Below, in pieces: positions 1 through 8,722 of a stretch of DNA of 64,000 nucleotides; the stretch's first letter is position 1; every line of letters begins with the position of its first letter. Below the pieces are notes generated by a model, which saw nothing but the letters and a program-made list of their open reading frames with translations, did not search any database and had not been told where the DNA came from. The position numbers and the translations under genes were made by a program. The DNA is from Blastomonas fulva (lineage in GTDB: Bacteria > Pseudomonadota > Alphaproteobacteria > Sphingomonadales > Sphingomonadaceae). The DNA lies in the NCBI RefSeq assembly GCF_003431825.1, contig NZ_CP020084.1:81830-145829 (forward strand). Direction: 5' to 3'.

Positions 1-45
1 CGCATTTTCTACCTCACCCAGATCGAGCCCGGGAGTGACTACTGA
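1..45 (+). CDS. 3' end of an upstream transfer gene (partial)
   Basis: The first 45 bases read without a stop as a 14-residue tail (RIFYLTQIEPGSDY) ending in TGA. The last base of that stop is the first base of the traH ATG, so the two genes are translationally coupled. In F-like operons the gene before traH is traF or trbB, so a TraF/TrbB-type periplasmic protein is the likely identity. The tail is too short to prove it. Confidence 0.55.
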   Translation, partial: RIFYLTQIEPGSDY

Positions 46-1487
46 TGGCACGCCAGACCAAGCGCGGCGTTGCCGCCCGCCTCTTCCGCTCGTCGGGGAC
101 GGCCCTTGCCGTGCTTGCCGCAGCGAGTTTCGCTGCTGCCCCCGTCAGTGCCAATGTCGGCTCGGAGCTCAATAGCTTCTTTGACGATATGGGCGCCGCC
201 GCCAATGCCACCGGCCCCGTCGCCTATCAGGGCCAGTCGGCAGGCTATTACTCGGGGGGCAACATCTGGACCCGCTTTCCGCAAAAGAACGTGAACCCGG
301 TCAATCTCCAGCTGCCCGGGGTCAAGGCTGGGTGCGGAGGCATCGACGTCTTCTCCGGCAGCTTTTCCTTCATCAACACCGATGAGATCGTGGCGATGCT
401 GAAAGCGACGGCCAACAACGCGCTGGGCTTTGCCTTCCAGCTCGCGATCAAGTCGATCAGCCCTCAGATCGCCTCGACCATCGAGGAGATGGCACAGAAG
501 GTTCAGCAGATGAACCAGTTCAACATGAACAGCTGCGAGGTGGCGCAGAATCTGGTCGGCGGCTTGTGGGGCAAGTCCGATCGGATGTCCTCGGAGATTT
601 GCAAGTCGGTTGGCAACAGCCAGGGGCTGTTCTCCGATTGGGCCAAGAGCCGCCATGAATGCGGGACCGGGGGGCAGCGAGCCTCGACGATCGCGGCCAA
701 CAGCGATCCCGACATTCCTGCACAGAGTTACAACTTCACCTGGGAGATGCTCAAGCAAAGCTACCCCAGTTTCTCGACTGAGTTTCGTGAGTACCTCATG
801 ACCTTCGTCGGAACGGTGATCTTCTACCAGGATGGCGATGCCAGTGGCAAACGCGGGTTCCAGTTCGTGGGGCAGGGCGACCGCGCCCTTCTGACCGCGC
901 TTCTGGACGGCACCAGCTCGGTCACGATGCTGAACTGCGATACCAACGACAAGTGCCTCAACCCGACCACGCAGGCCATGTCGATTTCGTCATCGCAGGC
1001 GTTGAAACCCAGGGTCCGGGCGATGATCGAGAGCATGAACGCGAAGGTTCGAAGCAATGCCGCGCTCACAAGTGACGAGATCGGTTTGCTCGGGGCGACC
1101 ACGATACCGCTCTACAAGATCATGACGGTCAACGCTGCCGCAACCCTTGGCGGCATGACCAGCAACGACATGAATGACCTCGCCGAAATCGTGGCTATGG
1201 ATCTCCTCGATGCGCTTGCGCAGCAATATTATGGCTATGCCTCGCGCGGGGTAGGGACCTTCCAGAACGCCAATGAAGAAGCTCTTTCGCAGTGGCGCGA
1301 TCAGATCAATTCGGTGCGACAGGTCCTCGACACATACTCTCAAGGCATGAAGCTGCGCCTCGACCGGACCCAGCATGTGGTTCAGCGCGCGGTGTTTCTT
1401 GAGGGCACGCTCAGGAACAATTTGTCGCCGCAGATGTCGGCCGCGCTGTCATTCAGCACGTCGCTTTCGCGTCAGGGCATCCAGTAA
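45..1487 (+). CDS. traH: conjugal transfer protein TraH
   Basis: A 480-residue exported protein that matches TraH of F-type mating-pair systems, which acts in the periplasm in pilus assembly and retraction together with TraF, TraW, TrbC and TraU. An N-terminal signal peptide is visible (basic start, then an alanine-rich core ending around residues 34-36, PVSA). It is followed by the TraH pattern of glycine- and asparagine-rich segments, cysteines near residues 83, 150 and 173, and the conserved stretch around SGSFSFIN. The C-terminal half is helical. The start overlaps the previous stop by one base, and traG follows 12 bases downstream, so this is one operon. Length is normal for the family. 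Confidence 0.93.
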   Translation: MARQTKRGVAARLFRSSGTALAVLAAASFAAAPVSANVGSELNSFFDDMGAAANATGPVAYQGQSAGYYSGGNIWTRFPQKNVNPVNLQLPGVKAGCGGIDVFSGSFSFINTDEIVAMLKATANNALGFAFQLAIKSISPQIASTIEEMAQKVQQMNQFNMNSCEVAQNLVGGLWGKSDRMSSEICKSVGNSQGLFSDWAKSRHECGTGGQRASTIAANSDPDIPAQSYNFTWEMLKQSYPSFSTEFREYLMTFVGTVIFYQDGDASGKRGFQFVGQGDRALLTALLDGTSSVTMLNCDTNDKCLNPTTQAMSISSSQALKPRVRAMIESMNAKVRSNAALTSDEIGLLGATTIPLYKIMTVNAAATLGGMTSNDMNDLAEIVAMDLLDALAQQYYGYASRGVGTFQNANEEALSQWRDQINSVRQVLDTYSQGMKLRLDRTQHVVQRAVFLEGTLRNNLSPQMSAALSFSTSLSRQGIQ

Positions 1488-1499
1488 GGACCGCGTGCC

Positions 1500-4286
1500 A
1501 TGGTGGAGATCTTCACGATCGGCGGGGGCGAATACATCGTCAATGTCTTCAATGCGGTATCCGCCTGGACAGGGGGAGGGGGGTTTCGCTCGCTGCTGCG
1601 CGTCGTGATGGTCATGGGCCTGATCTACACGCTCCTGGTGGTGGCGTTCAGCCTCGATTGGCGTGCCTGGTTCAACTGGTTTCTGGGGGCGACGCTCATG
1701 TATGGCGCCCTCATCGTACCTACGATGACGGTGAGGGTAACCGACCGCCTCAATCCCTCCCTGGCACCCGCTACGGTCGCAAACGTCCCTCTGGGGCTGG
1801 CAATGATAGCCTCGGTCAGTTCGACCGCTGGCGATTGGCTCACGCGCACGGCTGAGACGGTTTTCGTGATGCCGGGTTCGCTGCAGATGTCGAGCAACGG
1901 CATGATCTATGGCGCGCGCCTTTGGGATCGCACCCAGGACTTCCGGATCCGCGATCCCCGCATCAGCGCCAATCTTGAAGAGTACATGAAGCAGTGCCTC
2001 TTCTATGACATTCTGCTCGGCTTCAAATCCTTCGACACGATCGCGAACTCCAACGATATTCTGACGGAGATGGGGCCGGGATCGCCTGCGCGGGGGATGA
2101 AGTTCATCCCCGAAAGCGGTGCTCCTACCATCGTCACGTGTCAGGCCGGTTATACGGCGATCGCCACCGGCGTTACGACCTATTCCGACACGGCACTCGA
2201 GGAAGAAGGTCGTAAGATTTTCCCAGGGTTAACCCCAGCGCTCGCGCGCTCGAAGCTGATTGCGGACCTTCCGATTGTCGCCAACCATTTCCATGGCAGT
2301 TCACAGTCCGCCCAGCAGATTTTTCAACAGCGCTCGCTCGTCAACGCCTTCCTGCAGGCGCGCGCCAACCTCGGCGCGGCCGATGGTGACACCTTTGCTG
2401 TCCTGCGTGCAGAGGAGCAGGCGCGCAACACCTATACGTCGATAGCGGAGCAGGCCATGACCTGGGTCCCGCTGCTCAACATCGTGCTGACGGTTGTCTT
2501 TTACGCGATGTTCCCGGTGATCTTCCCGCTCTTCCTCATGCCGCGCAGCGGCACGCCTGCGTTGAAAGGATACTTTACCGGCTTCTTCTACCTGGCCGCC
2601 TGGGGACCGCTCTACGTGGTCCTGCACATGTTCATCATGGACCGGACCGCTGATGCGATGAACGCGACCTCGCCGGGCGGGGTAACGATGGCCGGGATGG
2701 CCGGCATCGATGCCGTCAACACGGATACGGCAACGATTGCAGGCTTCCTCATGATGTCGATCCCGTTTCTGGCGGCAGGCATGGCCAAAGGCGCGATGGC
2801 GGTTTCGTCTCAGGCAACGTCGATGTTGGCGCCTGCCCAGTCTGCGGCCGAGGCTGCCGCGGTGGAGCGCACGACCGGGAATTATGCCTACGGCAACGAG
2901 AGCTACATGAACCTCTCGAGCTCCAACCGGCAGTCTGACCAGTGGAACACGGCGCCGTCTTTCTCGGGGGGCGCGCCGATCATGTCGAGCGTAGGTGCGA
3001 ATGCCGCGATCACCCGAACAACATCAGATGGGTCGACGGTTTACGATACCTCACCTGCGATGAGCCGCCTCGCGTTTGCATCCTCTGTCAGCCAATTCGC
3101 GAATGCTGAGCGCCAGCAGACGCTGTCCGAACTGGAAACTGCACGCAATACGCTGAGCGAAGAGCGTTCCCGCGCGCTATCGTTGGCTGATCGGACTTCG
3201 AGCCGGCAAACGACCGGCACCCGCAATTCCAGTGGTTCCGAGAGTTCTGCAGGGTTCCGGTCGGGCGAGAACCTGCAGCGGTTTGACAACCAGTCGCTTG
3301 ATGCACGCGACACGGTCTCGGAGAGCGATCGTGTGAGTTCCTCGCAGGGAGCCCAGCAAAGCAATACTGATCGTCTCGAAACAACCAAAGGTGGCTCGCT
3401 TAGCGTTGGTGGTTCAGCGGGACGAGGCGGCAATCGCGCTGCCAATGGTGAGGGCGGCAGTGGTGTAAATGGTGCCATTGGAGGCAATGTCCAAACCGGC
3501 ATTAGCGGCGGACGGTCGAGATTTGACACCGTAAGCCGAGGAACTGAAGCCAATCAGAGCCAAGGCTTCGATTCCTCTACATCGGATAATCGGTCGAATG
3601 GATCCAACGCGACGCAGGACAGCGGCAGCTATGCGCAGAGCGGCAATTTCAGCCGGAGCGAGGGGTACTCGGAGGCGGCCTTCTCACGCGAGCAAGCGCT
3701 TGAGGAGGTTCGGCGGATTGATCAGCGCATTGCGGCGATCGATGAGGTCTCGAAATCCCTCAGTAGCAACACTTCGAGCAGGGATGGCTATGGGTCCAAT
3801 CTCTCCTTTGACCTCAGCCAGATTATCGCAAGCCGGTACCAGGAAAAGGCGGCTGAACTGGGGCTGACGGCACCGAGTCTGGCACGCACAGATCTCAGCC
3901 CCCAGGAGCAGGCGACTGCTGAAGTGGTCGCGCGGGCCATCATCGCCGATTACTATGATCAGCGCGTGGCACCATTCAATGATCTGATACCGCAGCCCGG
4001 TTCGCTCGTTGGCAATGTCTCGGGCCCAGGCGCATTTACGGAGACAGACTTACGAGGACAGGGGCCTCGCCGCTCAGTCGGATCACCACGCAATCTCGCC
4101 GAGGGGGCGACAGACAGCGCGATCAGCGATCGAATCGATGAAGGTGGTCAGACTCTGGGTCAGCGCTATGAGACCAATGTCACCCGATCTGGCCAGCGCC
4201 GTCAGGAATTTCAGCAGGACCGGAAAGGTGAGGGCGGTGCCGACGAACGCTTCAATCAACGCTTCTATGACAAGGATCAGCGTTGA
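1500..4286 (+). CDS. traG: conjugal transfer mating-pair stabilisation protein TraG
   Basis: A 928-residue inner-membrane protein of the F-type transfer apparatus. TraG takes part in pilus assembly through its N-terminal half and in mating-pair stabilisation and entry exclusion through its C-terminal half. The N-terminal 480 residues hold several hydrophobic segments (about residues 25-45, 55-70, 325-350, 355-375 and 415-440), matching the TraG_N domain. The remainder is polar and rich in Ser, Gln, Asn and Gly, with many acidic/basic repeats, and probably lies in the periplasm. The ATG follows an AAGGA-like site after the traH stop. No transfer gene follows on this strand; the F-like traD and traI lie about 55 kb away on the other strand. 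Confidence 0.93.
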   Translation: MVEIFTIGGGEYIVNVFNAVSAWTGGGGFRSLLRVVMVMGLIYTLLVVAFSLDWRAWFNWFLGATLMYGALIVPTMTVRVTDRLNPSLAPATVANVPLGLAMIASVSSTAGDWLTRTAETVFVMPGSLQMSSNGMIYGARLWDRTQDFRIRDPRISANLEEYMKQCLFYDILLGFKSFDTIANSNDILTEMGPGSPARGMKFIPESGAPTIVTCQAGYTAIATGVTTYSDTALEEEGRKIFPGLTPALARSKLIADLPIVANHFHGSSQSAQQIFQQRSLVNAFLQARANLGAADGDTFAVLRAEEQARNTYTSIAEQAMTWVPLLNIVLTVVFYAMFPVIFPLFLMPRSGTPALKGYFTGFFYLAAWGPLYVVLHMFIMDRTADAMNATSPGGVTMAGMAGIDAVNTDTATIAGFLMMSIPFLAAGMAKGAMAVSSQATSMLAPAQSAAEAAAVERTTGNYAYGNESYMNLSSSNRQSDQWNTAPSFSGGAPIMSSVGANAAITRTTSDGSTVYDTSPAMSRLAFASSVSQFANAERQQTLSELETARNTLSEERSRALSLADRTSSRQTTGTRNSSGSESSAGFRSGENLQRFDNQSLDARDTVSESDRVSSSQGAQQSNTDRLETTKGGSLSVGGSAGRGGNRAANGEGGSGVNGAIGGNVQTGISGGRSRFDTVSRGTEANQSQGFDSSTSDNRSNGSNATQDSGSYAQSGNFSRSEGYSEAAFSREQALEEVRRIDQRIAAIDEVSKSLSSNTSSRDGYGSNLSFDLSQIIASRYQEKAAELGLTAPSLARTDLSPQEQATAEVVARAIIADYYDQRVAPFNDLIPQPGSLVGNVSGPGAFTETDLRGQGPRRSVGSPRNLAEGATDSAISDRIDEGGQTLGQRYETNVTRSGQRRQEFQQDRKGEGGADERFNQRFYDKDQR

Positions 4287-4315
4287 TCGTCTGACTGTTG
4301 CAACATTCCACAAGG

Positions 4316-4540
4316 TTACCAGCTGAAATAAGCGACCACGAGAAAGCCAACCGACAGCAGCAGGGCAATGATTGAACTGGTGCGTGTTGCGTATCCGCCA
4401 TGATTCAGAGGGCCGGTCGATGCGTCCAACTCACCGACGCGGGTAAGATGGTCACTGGGCGGGTAACCGCGAGATGGGTCACCCGTTCTGTAGTAGTGCT
4501 CTATCGGTCCATCGTTGCCATGCGGGTCTAGGAATCCCAT
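4316..4540 (-). CDS. small tail-anchored membrane protein, unknown
   Basis: A 74-residue protein not matched to a named family. The first 50 residues are polar and rich in Gly, His and Pro. The last 20 or so form one hydrophobic helix (SIIALLLSVGFLVVAYFSW), as in a C-terminally anchored membrane protein. An AGGAGA ribosome site stands about 5 bases before the ATG, which supports translation. It is convergent with traG, so it is not part of the tra operon, and its position invites comparison with exclusion or accessory proteins of the mating system. That role is a guess. Confidence 0.6.
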   Translation of the reverse strand: MGFLDPHGNDGPIEHYYRTGDPSRGYPPSDHLTRVGELDASTGPLNHGGYATRTSSIIALLLSVGFLVVAYFSW

Positions 4541-4716
4541 CGCCGTTCTCCTAGCCTTTCCGTAGCGTTTTTACGCCAGAAAGACAATCATAGGTTCAAC
4601 GCTGCGAGGGGTTAGGAGTCGATTGCCGATTCGATTTGTATGCGCGATTGCGCTGGCTGCCGGAATCATACCAGAAGGGGAGCGGTTACGCCGAATTCAA
4701 GCGAGCCGTTGAGAGC

Positions 4717-5502
4717 ATGTTATCGAAGACTGACGCGACATATCTCGATCTTCGAGAGCGCATTCTATTTGGCGAGCTCAAGGCTGGAGCACCGTACTCT
4801 GCCCCGGACATGGCTGCGCACTATGGGCTTCATATCAACAGGGCGCGCAGACTGCTGGTCGCCTTGAAGGTTGGTGGCTATCTTACCCGCTCGGGCACGT
4901 CCTATGTCATCTCAACATTCTCGCAGAGCCAAGTTGAGGAATGGCGCCTTTCGTTGGGCGCCATCGTCGAGATCGGGGCAGTCCGATTGGCGCAGTCCGG
5001 GGGTGGAACTCTTGGCCCTCTCGCGGCATTCATTGACGAACGCATTCGAAACGTCCCTGTGAACCATGAGGACTTCTTTCTCGGTGCAATGTGGCTCACC
5101 CATATCGTCCTGGGTGGCAAGGAAAGTACCTTGGCCAACCTGGTTTCGCAGTTCATCCCCCAGGCGTTCTTCCGCCTCCTTTGGATGGCAGACTCTTATG
5201 CTGTCCGCACAGGGTTTCTGGTTGAGGCAAGCGACCGGTTCCTTGATGCAGCGAGGTCAGGCGACCTTGCGGGCGTTCGCGCGGCTAGCCGGATATTCTT
5301 CGATGGCATCGCCCCTTCGCTGCAAACGCTTATCGAAAAGATGGGCGAGGGCATCTATCCGGTCAATGACCGCCAGAATGGATTCCAGACGATCGAGGAC
5401 AACATCGCGGGCTATCCAACCTATGCGGGCAGCTCCCGTACACTCACGCCGATTATCGAGCCTCTGGAGGAGATCGGTCAGGCAGCCTTGCCGCTTCGCT
5501 GA
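4717..5502 (+). CDS. GntR-like transcriptional regulator with FCD-type domain
   Basis: Residues 1-70 resemble a winged-helix GntR DNA-binding domain (LRERILFGELKAGAPYSAPDMA, where GntR proteins usually have an IxxGxLxPGxxL motif). The C-terminal 190 residues are all-helical like an FCD ligand-binding domain. The reading frame stays open upstream to a TTG at 4636, but ATG 4717, preceded by GAGAG, begins just before the GntR-like homology and is preferred. The 3' end overlaps the 3' end of the convergent gene at 5453-6172 by 50 bases. FCD regulators usually sense small acids; no ligand can be read from the sequence. Confidence 0.6.
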   Translation: MLSKTDATYLDLRERILFGELKAGAPYSAPDMAAHYGLHINRARRLLVALKVGGYLTRSGTSYVISTFSQSQVEEWRLSLGAIVEIGAVRLAQSGGGTLGPLAAFIDERIRNVPVNHEDFFLGAMWLTHIVLGGKESTLANLVSQFIPQAFFRLLWMADSYAVRTGFLVEASDRFLDAARSGDLAGVRAASRIFFDGIAPSLQTLIEKMGEGIYPVNDRQNGFQTIEDNIAGYPTYAGSSRTLTPIIEPLEEIGQAALPLR

Positions 5503-6172
5503 GTGGGATGCCTCGCGCGTTCACGGGCTCTCTCGGGTGGAGCCGCATGGCGACAGCTTCGGCTGCGCAGTCTCGCGGTTCGGTCGTCCCGATGAGGTCC
5601 ACAATGACATTAGCTGAACGTTTCATGCCCTCGAGGTCGGCAGCCTCAAGTCGAGCCGCAACTGCATAGGCGACCGCCACACTGGCGTGTTTGACGTAAT
5701 CTTCCATGAGGCGAAGCTCGCCGGTGGCGCTGACGATCGCCAGCATCATCCTGTTATGAGCAAGGCTCGTCGCAATCGTGTCCCCTCCATCCGCTTCTTC
5801 GAGGAAGTTCTCAGCCAAGGCGCGGATAGCAGGTAGCGCCGGCGCGCAGTCCATGGACGACAGCCTAATGATTGCCGCAGCTTCGATTGCCGCTAGCTCG
5901 GCTATTTTATCATCGAGTTCCTTGCCGCTGGGCTGGTACCATTTGAAACGGGCCCAGTCCGTCTTGATGAAACCGGTACTCCGCAGTTCCGCAAATGCAG
6001 CGGCACCCCAGTCTGCGTCCATTTCCACGATCGCGGCAAGCGACGCCGGGTCAGCGCTCTCATATCCGAATTTGGAACTGATGCTGCAGCGCCGAATGCG
6101 CTCCATGCGAGCGTCCTGGCTGATTGCCATGCGCTTGGACGCTTCCTGGTAGAGATCAATCCGTTTGGCCAT
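5453..6172 (-). CDS. FCD-type helical regulator or regulator-like protein
   Basis: A 239-residue, mostly helical protein of similar size and helix pattern to the facing FCD-type gene. It has a conserved-looking AHNRMMLAIVSATG segment around residue 135-150, typical of FCD domains, where His and Asp/Asn residues bind metal or ligand. A clear winged helix is less obvious in the first 70 residues (SISSKFGYESADPASLAAI). It is convergent with the + strand regulator and their ends overlap by 50 bases. ATG 6172 is preferred over an upstream alternative because it begins a charged, regulator-like N terminus. Function unknown. Confidence 0.5.
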   Translation of the reverse strand: MAKRIDLYQEASKRMAISQDARMERIRRCSISSKFGYESADPASLAAIVEMDADWGAAAFAELRSTGFIKTDWARFKWYQPSGKELDDKIAELAAIEAAAIIRLSSMDCAPALPAIRALAENFLEEADGGDTIATSLAHNRMMLAIVSATGELRLMEDYVKHASVAVAYAVAARLEAADLEGMKRSANVIVDLIGTTEPRDCAAEAVAMRLHPREPVNARGIPLSEAARLPDRSPPEAR

Positions 6173-6202
6173 GCAGGAATAGTAGCATGGCAGCATTTCT
6201 CA

Positions 6203-6412
6203 TCAATCGGCCTTTGGCCAATCGCCTCCGTGTACCTCACGTTCGTATTTCGAAATGCGTTTCCACTCGATGGCCACTTCGTCAAACCCGTCGTCCGAGA
6301 ACAGACGCTCGCAGAGGCGGTCGATTTCGTGCGGGTCGTCGGGCAAACTATCGTCCTCACGGTACTTAGCGACCGCTTCCATTACTCTCAGGGCGTCGTC
6401 GTAGTTTGCCAT
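6203..6412 (-). CDS. small acidic hypothetical protein
   Basis: A 69-residue protein rich in Asp and Glu with no signal peptide or membrane segment (MANYDDALRVMEAVAKYRED at the start). It lies 30 bases upstream of the FCD-like gene on the same strand and may be cotranscribed with it. The ribosome site is weak. No family is recognised. Confidence 0.45.
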   Translation of the reverse strand: MANYDDALRVMEAVAKYREDDSLPDDPHEIDRLCERLFSDDGFDEVAIEWKRISKYEREVHGGDWPKAD

Positions 6413-6704
6413 TAGGTTCTCGCTTCGACCACTAGTTCGGTCGCATTGCTACGTGCTCGGTGTCAAGACCGTATCAATGGGTACCAAAGGTCTTTGAACC
6501 ATTGAATTGAGGCGATTTTGCCAACACGGTGATCGTCTGTCGCAGCGTGCAAGGCGAGGGATTTGAGACGGAAGACGTCTTGCCTGATTTTATAGTAGAA
6601 CCAGCTGCATGCGTACCTGCCGCTTCGGCTCGGCTTGAAGCCCGGCACATTTGTGCGCTCTCTTGGCATGAGAAGGCCGGACTGGCTCAGGAAGGAGGGC
6701 CTGC
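6413..6704. other. intergenic region before serine recombinase
   Basis: About 290 bases with no convincing gene on either strand. Its position directly upstream of a resolvase-type gene is where a recombination (res) site would be expected, but no repeated 28-bp-like subsites were recognised by eye. An open frame of 140 codons on the minus strand runs antisense into the recombinase and looks like chance coding in GC-rich DNA. Confidence 0.4.
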
Positions 6705-7358
6705 ATGCCCGAGAACGTCTCAATGATCGGCTACACCCGCGTATCCAAGGCCGATGGCAGTCAGGTCCATCACCTGCAGCACGATGCGCTGATCGCTGAA
6801 GGCGTTGATCCCAAGCGGATCTATCAGGACAGCATCTCGGGTGCCCGCGACAGCAGGCCGGGGCTGGATGCATGCCTCGCCGCATTGGCGCCCGGGGACA
6901 CGCTGGTGATCTGGAAGCTCGACCGGCTCGGCCGCAGCCTTTGCCATCTGGTCAACACCGTCGGGGAGCTGACCGCCCGCGGCATCGGTCTCAAAGTCCT
7001 CACCGGAGAGGGGGCGATGATCGACACCACCACAGCCAGCAGCCGCCTCATGTTCGGGATAGGCGCCGCGCTCGCCGAATTCGAGCGCGAGCTGATTGTC
7101 GAGCGTACGAGGGCTGGCATCGCCTCGGCACAGGCAAGGGGCAAGCACTGCGGCCGCCCACACGAGCTTAGCCCAAAGAAGATCCGCCTGCTCCAGAGGG
7201 CCATGCGCAAGCGCGAGAAAGTCGTCGTCGATTTCGTCGCAGAGTACGGCATCTCGAAGGCAACTGCGTACCGCTATGTCAGCCCGGACGGTGAGCTTCG
7301 TGCCTCAGCCAAGCGCGTGCTGGAGTTGCAGGCGGAGGGGCAGGGGAAGCGATCGTAG
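6705..7358 (+). CDS. serine recombinase (resolvase/invertase family)
   Basis: A 217-residue small serine recombinase. The catalytic serine is at about residue 14 in GYTRVSKADGSQ. The family blocks VIWKLDRLGRS (about 69-79) and LAEFERELIVERTRAG (about 127-142) are intact, followed by the E-helix. The C-terminal helix-turn-helix is at DFVAEYGISKATAYRYV. Length exceeds a minimal resolvase by about 25 residues at the C terminus. A GGAGG ribosome site precedes the ATG. Such enzymes resolve transposition cointegrates, invert DNA or resolve plasmid multimers. It stands at the left border of the defence island, and a second recombinase on the opposite strand stands at 28888-29472. Confidence 0.93.
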   Translation: MPENVSMIGYTRVSKADGSQVHHLQHDALIAEGVDPKRIYQDSISGARDSRPGLDACLAALAPGDTLVIWKLDRLGRSLCHLVNTVGELTARGIGLKVLTGEGAMIDTTTASSRLMFGIGAALAEFERELIVERTRAGIASAQARGKHCGRPHELSPKKIRLLQRAMRKREKVVVDFVAEYGISKATAYRYVSPDGELRASAKRVLELQAEGQGKRS

Positions 7359-7680
7359 GTAAAGTTGGACTGTTGACGGGTCTGGATGACAGACTTTGGG
7401 ATCTAGCTACCGTTCGCGGTGCTGATTCAAATGCTGAGCTCACGTGGCACTGGAATTGCCTCGACCGACCGGTCATCTGCGACCGGTCTGCCTAGAGTGC
7501 TATGTTCGTATGCCCTTCTGCCGATGTGCAGTTTACCCGGCTGTCCTGATTCATCGGACGCGGGCGACCTGTCAGAACCGGACACTGGCGTCTATGCGCG
7601 ATCGGACATAGAAGTCCGGTCGGCATCCGTTGCAAGTAGCCGAACATCGACGCATATTGTGCTCAACGAGGTAACGCAAC
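7359..7680. other. intergenic region with repeated palindromes
   Basis: 322 bases without a supported gene. It holds the 8-bp palindrome GACCGGTC twice as a direct repeat (7467-7474 and 7481-7488, 14-base period) and a short dyad CGGAC-N6-GTCCG at 7603-7618, about 60 bases before the start of the winged-helix gene at 7681. Either could bind the recombinase to the left or the DNA-binding protein to the right. Confidence 0.45.
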
Positions 7681-8178
7681 ATGGTCAAAATCGTTTCATC
7701 TATCAAGCCCACGAAGGTCGTGCCGATCAAACCAAAGGCGGACACGCGTAAGGCATCGGAGAAGAAATACGGCAAGCCGGTCATGGACCTCGGCTTCTGT
7801 ATTGTGCCGTCGCTGCTCATGCAGGCGCAGGCACGGCTTGGCATCAACCCGGTGCAGTTCAATATCATCATGCACCTGGCCGACATTTGGTGGGACGTCG
7901 CGCAGCGGCCTTGGCCGAAAAAGCAGCTGCTGGCTGAGCGCATGGGCATGAGCGAGCGGCAGGTGCAGCGGCAGATCGCTGAGCTGGAAAGTGCGGGCCT
8001 TGTTCAGCGCATCGAGCGCACCCGGCCTGGGCGCGGCAAGACCAGCAACGAATACGACCTCTCTGGTCTGGTGAAGCGTTTGAAGGAGCTGGAGCCTGAA
8101 TTCACCGAGATGAAGCAGGAGAACCAGAAGCGCCGTAAGGCGGTTGCCCTGCCCAAGCATCGCCGGGCATCGACGTAA
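7681..8178 (+). CDS. winged-helix DNA-binding protein
   Basis: A 165-residue protein with a helix-turn-helix/winged-helix core. KKQLLAERMGMSERQVQRQIAELESAGLVQRI (residues about 80-110) is a textbook HTH followed by the wing, where RTRPGRGKTSNEYDL would form the beta hairpin. The N-terminal 30 residues are basic, and FCIVPSLLMQAQARLGINPVQFNIIMHLAD resembles the helical lead-in of plasmid and phage wHTH proteins. The C terminus is basic and charged. It could be an autoregulator or a replication-associated wHTH protein. A terminator-like hairpin follows 8 bases after the stop. Confidence 0.7.
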   Translation: MVKIVSSIKPTKVVPIKPKADTRKASEKKYGKPVMDLGFCIVPSLLMQAQARLGINPVQFNIIMHLADIWWDVAQRPWPKKQLLAERMGMSERQVQRQIAELESAGLVQRIERTRPGRGKTSNEYDLSGLVKRLKELEPEFTEMKQENQKRRKAVALPKHRRAST

Positions 8179-8186
8179 GGTTTGAG

Positions 8187-8206
8187 GGCTGCGGTCCACC
8201 GCAGCC
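8187..8206 (+). terminator. GC-rich stem-loop after the winged-helix gene
   Basis: A perfect 8-bp stem with a 4-base loop (GGCTGCGG-TCCA-CCGCAGCC) lies 8 bases after the stop codon. A following run of T is nearly absent (TGTT), so it is an imperfect intrinsic terminator but well placed. Confidence 0.5.
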
Positions 8207-8216
8207 TGTTAGGGCG

Positions 8217-8285
8217 TAGGACGTGGCGCTTCGGCCAGAAGCATCGGCCCCTTCCATAAGGGCAGGATGACGCCGCCACGTCCTA
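8217..8285. repeat. 12-bp inverted repeat with nested hairpin
   Basis: The arms TAGGACGTGGCG (8217-8228) and CGCCACGTCCTA (8274-8285) are perfect complements separated by 45 bases. Inside is a second small hairpin, CCCTT-CCAT-AAGGG. The structure is intergenic, between the winged-helix gene and the TIR operon. It might be an operator, a recombination site or a structured RNA. Confidence 0.55.
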
Positions 8286-8434
8286 TGTCCGACTATGTAG
8301 CGCTGTGCGCGGGATTTGCGAGGTTTTCCTGCAACAGCAATCTATCCACGATCCCGCCTCGCAGGGGTCCCCTGACATATCCGTTCGTCCGGCCATGGGC
8401 GTAGGATACTGCAGGCTCATCCAAGGAGCACCCC

Positions 8435-8722
8435 ATGGTTAAGATCACTGGTCTCGACAAATTTACCCGCACGCTCGACGATGCCCAGAAAGCCTTCGCC
8501 GAGATCGACGGCGAACTAGGTGCCGTCAATTTCAAACCCAACGATCCGGGCAGCATAGAGGCGGCCATCGCCCAGATGGAAGCCATGATCGACGAGCGCC
8601 TCGGAGACTACGCTTCCAATCCCATTGTCGTGCAGATGATGGAAGGTATGAAGGAGCGTTATCGCGACGCGATTATTGAACGTGCCGCGCAGGCCCGTAT
8701 GGAGGGCGATAGCGACCAATGA
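8435..8722 (+). CDS. small helical partner of the TIR protein
   Basis: A 95-residue, strongly helical and charged protein of unknown family (MVKITGLDKFTRTLDDAQKA at the start). An AAGGAG ribosome site stands 6 bases before the ATG. Its stop overlaps the TIR gene start in an ATGA, so the two are translationally coupled. A small partner upstream of a TIR effector could be an inhibitor, sensor or antitoxin. It contains no enzymatic motif. The assignment rests on gene order alone. Confidence 0.7.
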   Translation: MVKITGLDKFTRTLDDAQKAFAEIDGELGAVNFKPNDPGSIEAAIAQMEAMIDERLGDYASNPIVVQMMEGMKERYRDAIIERAAQARMEGDSDQ

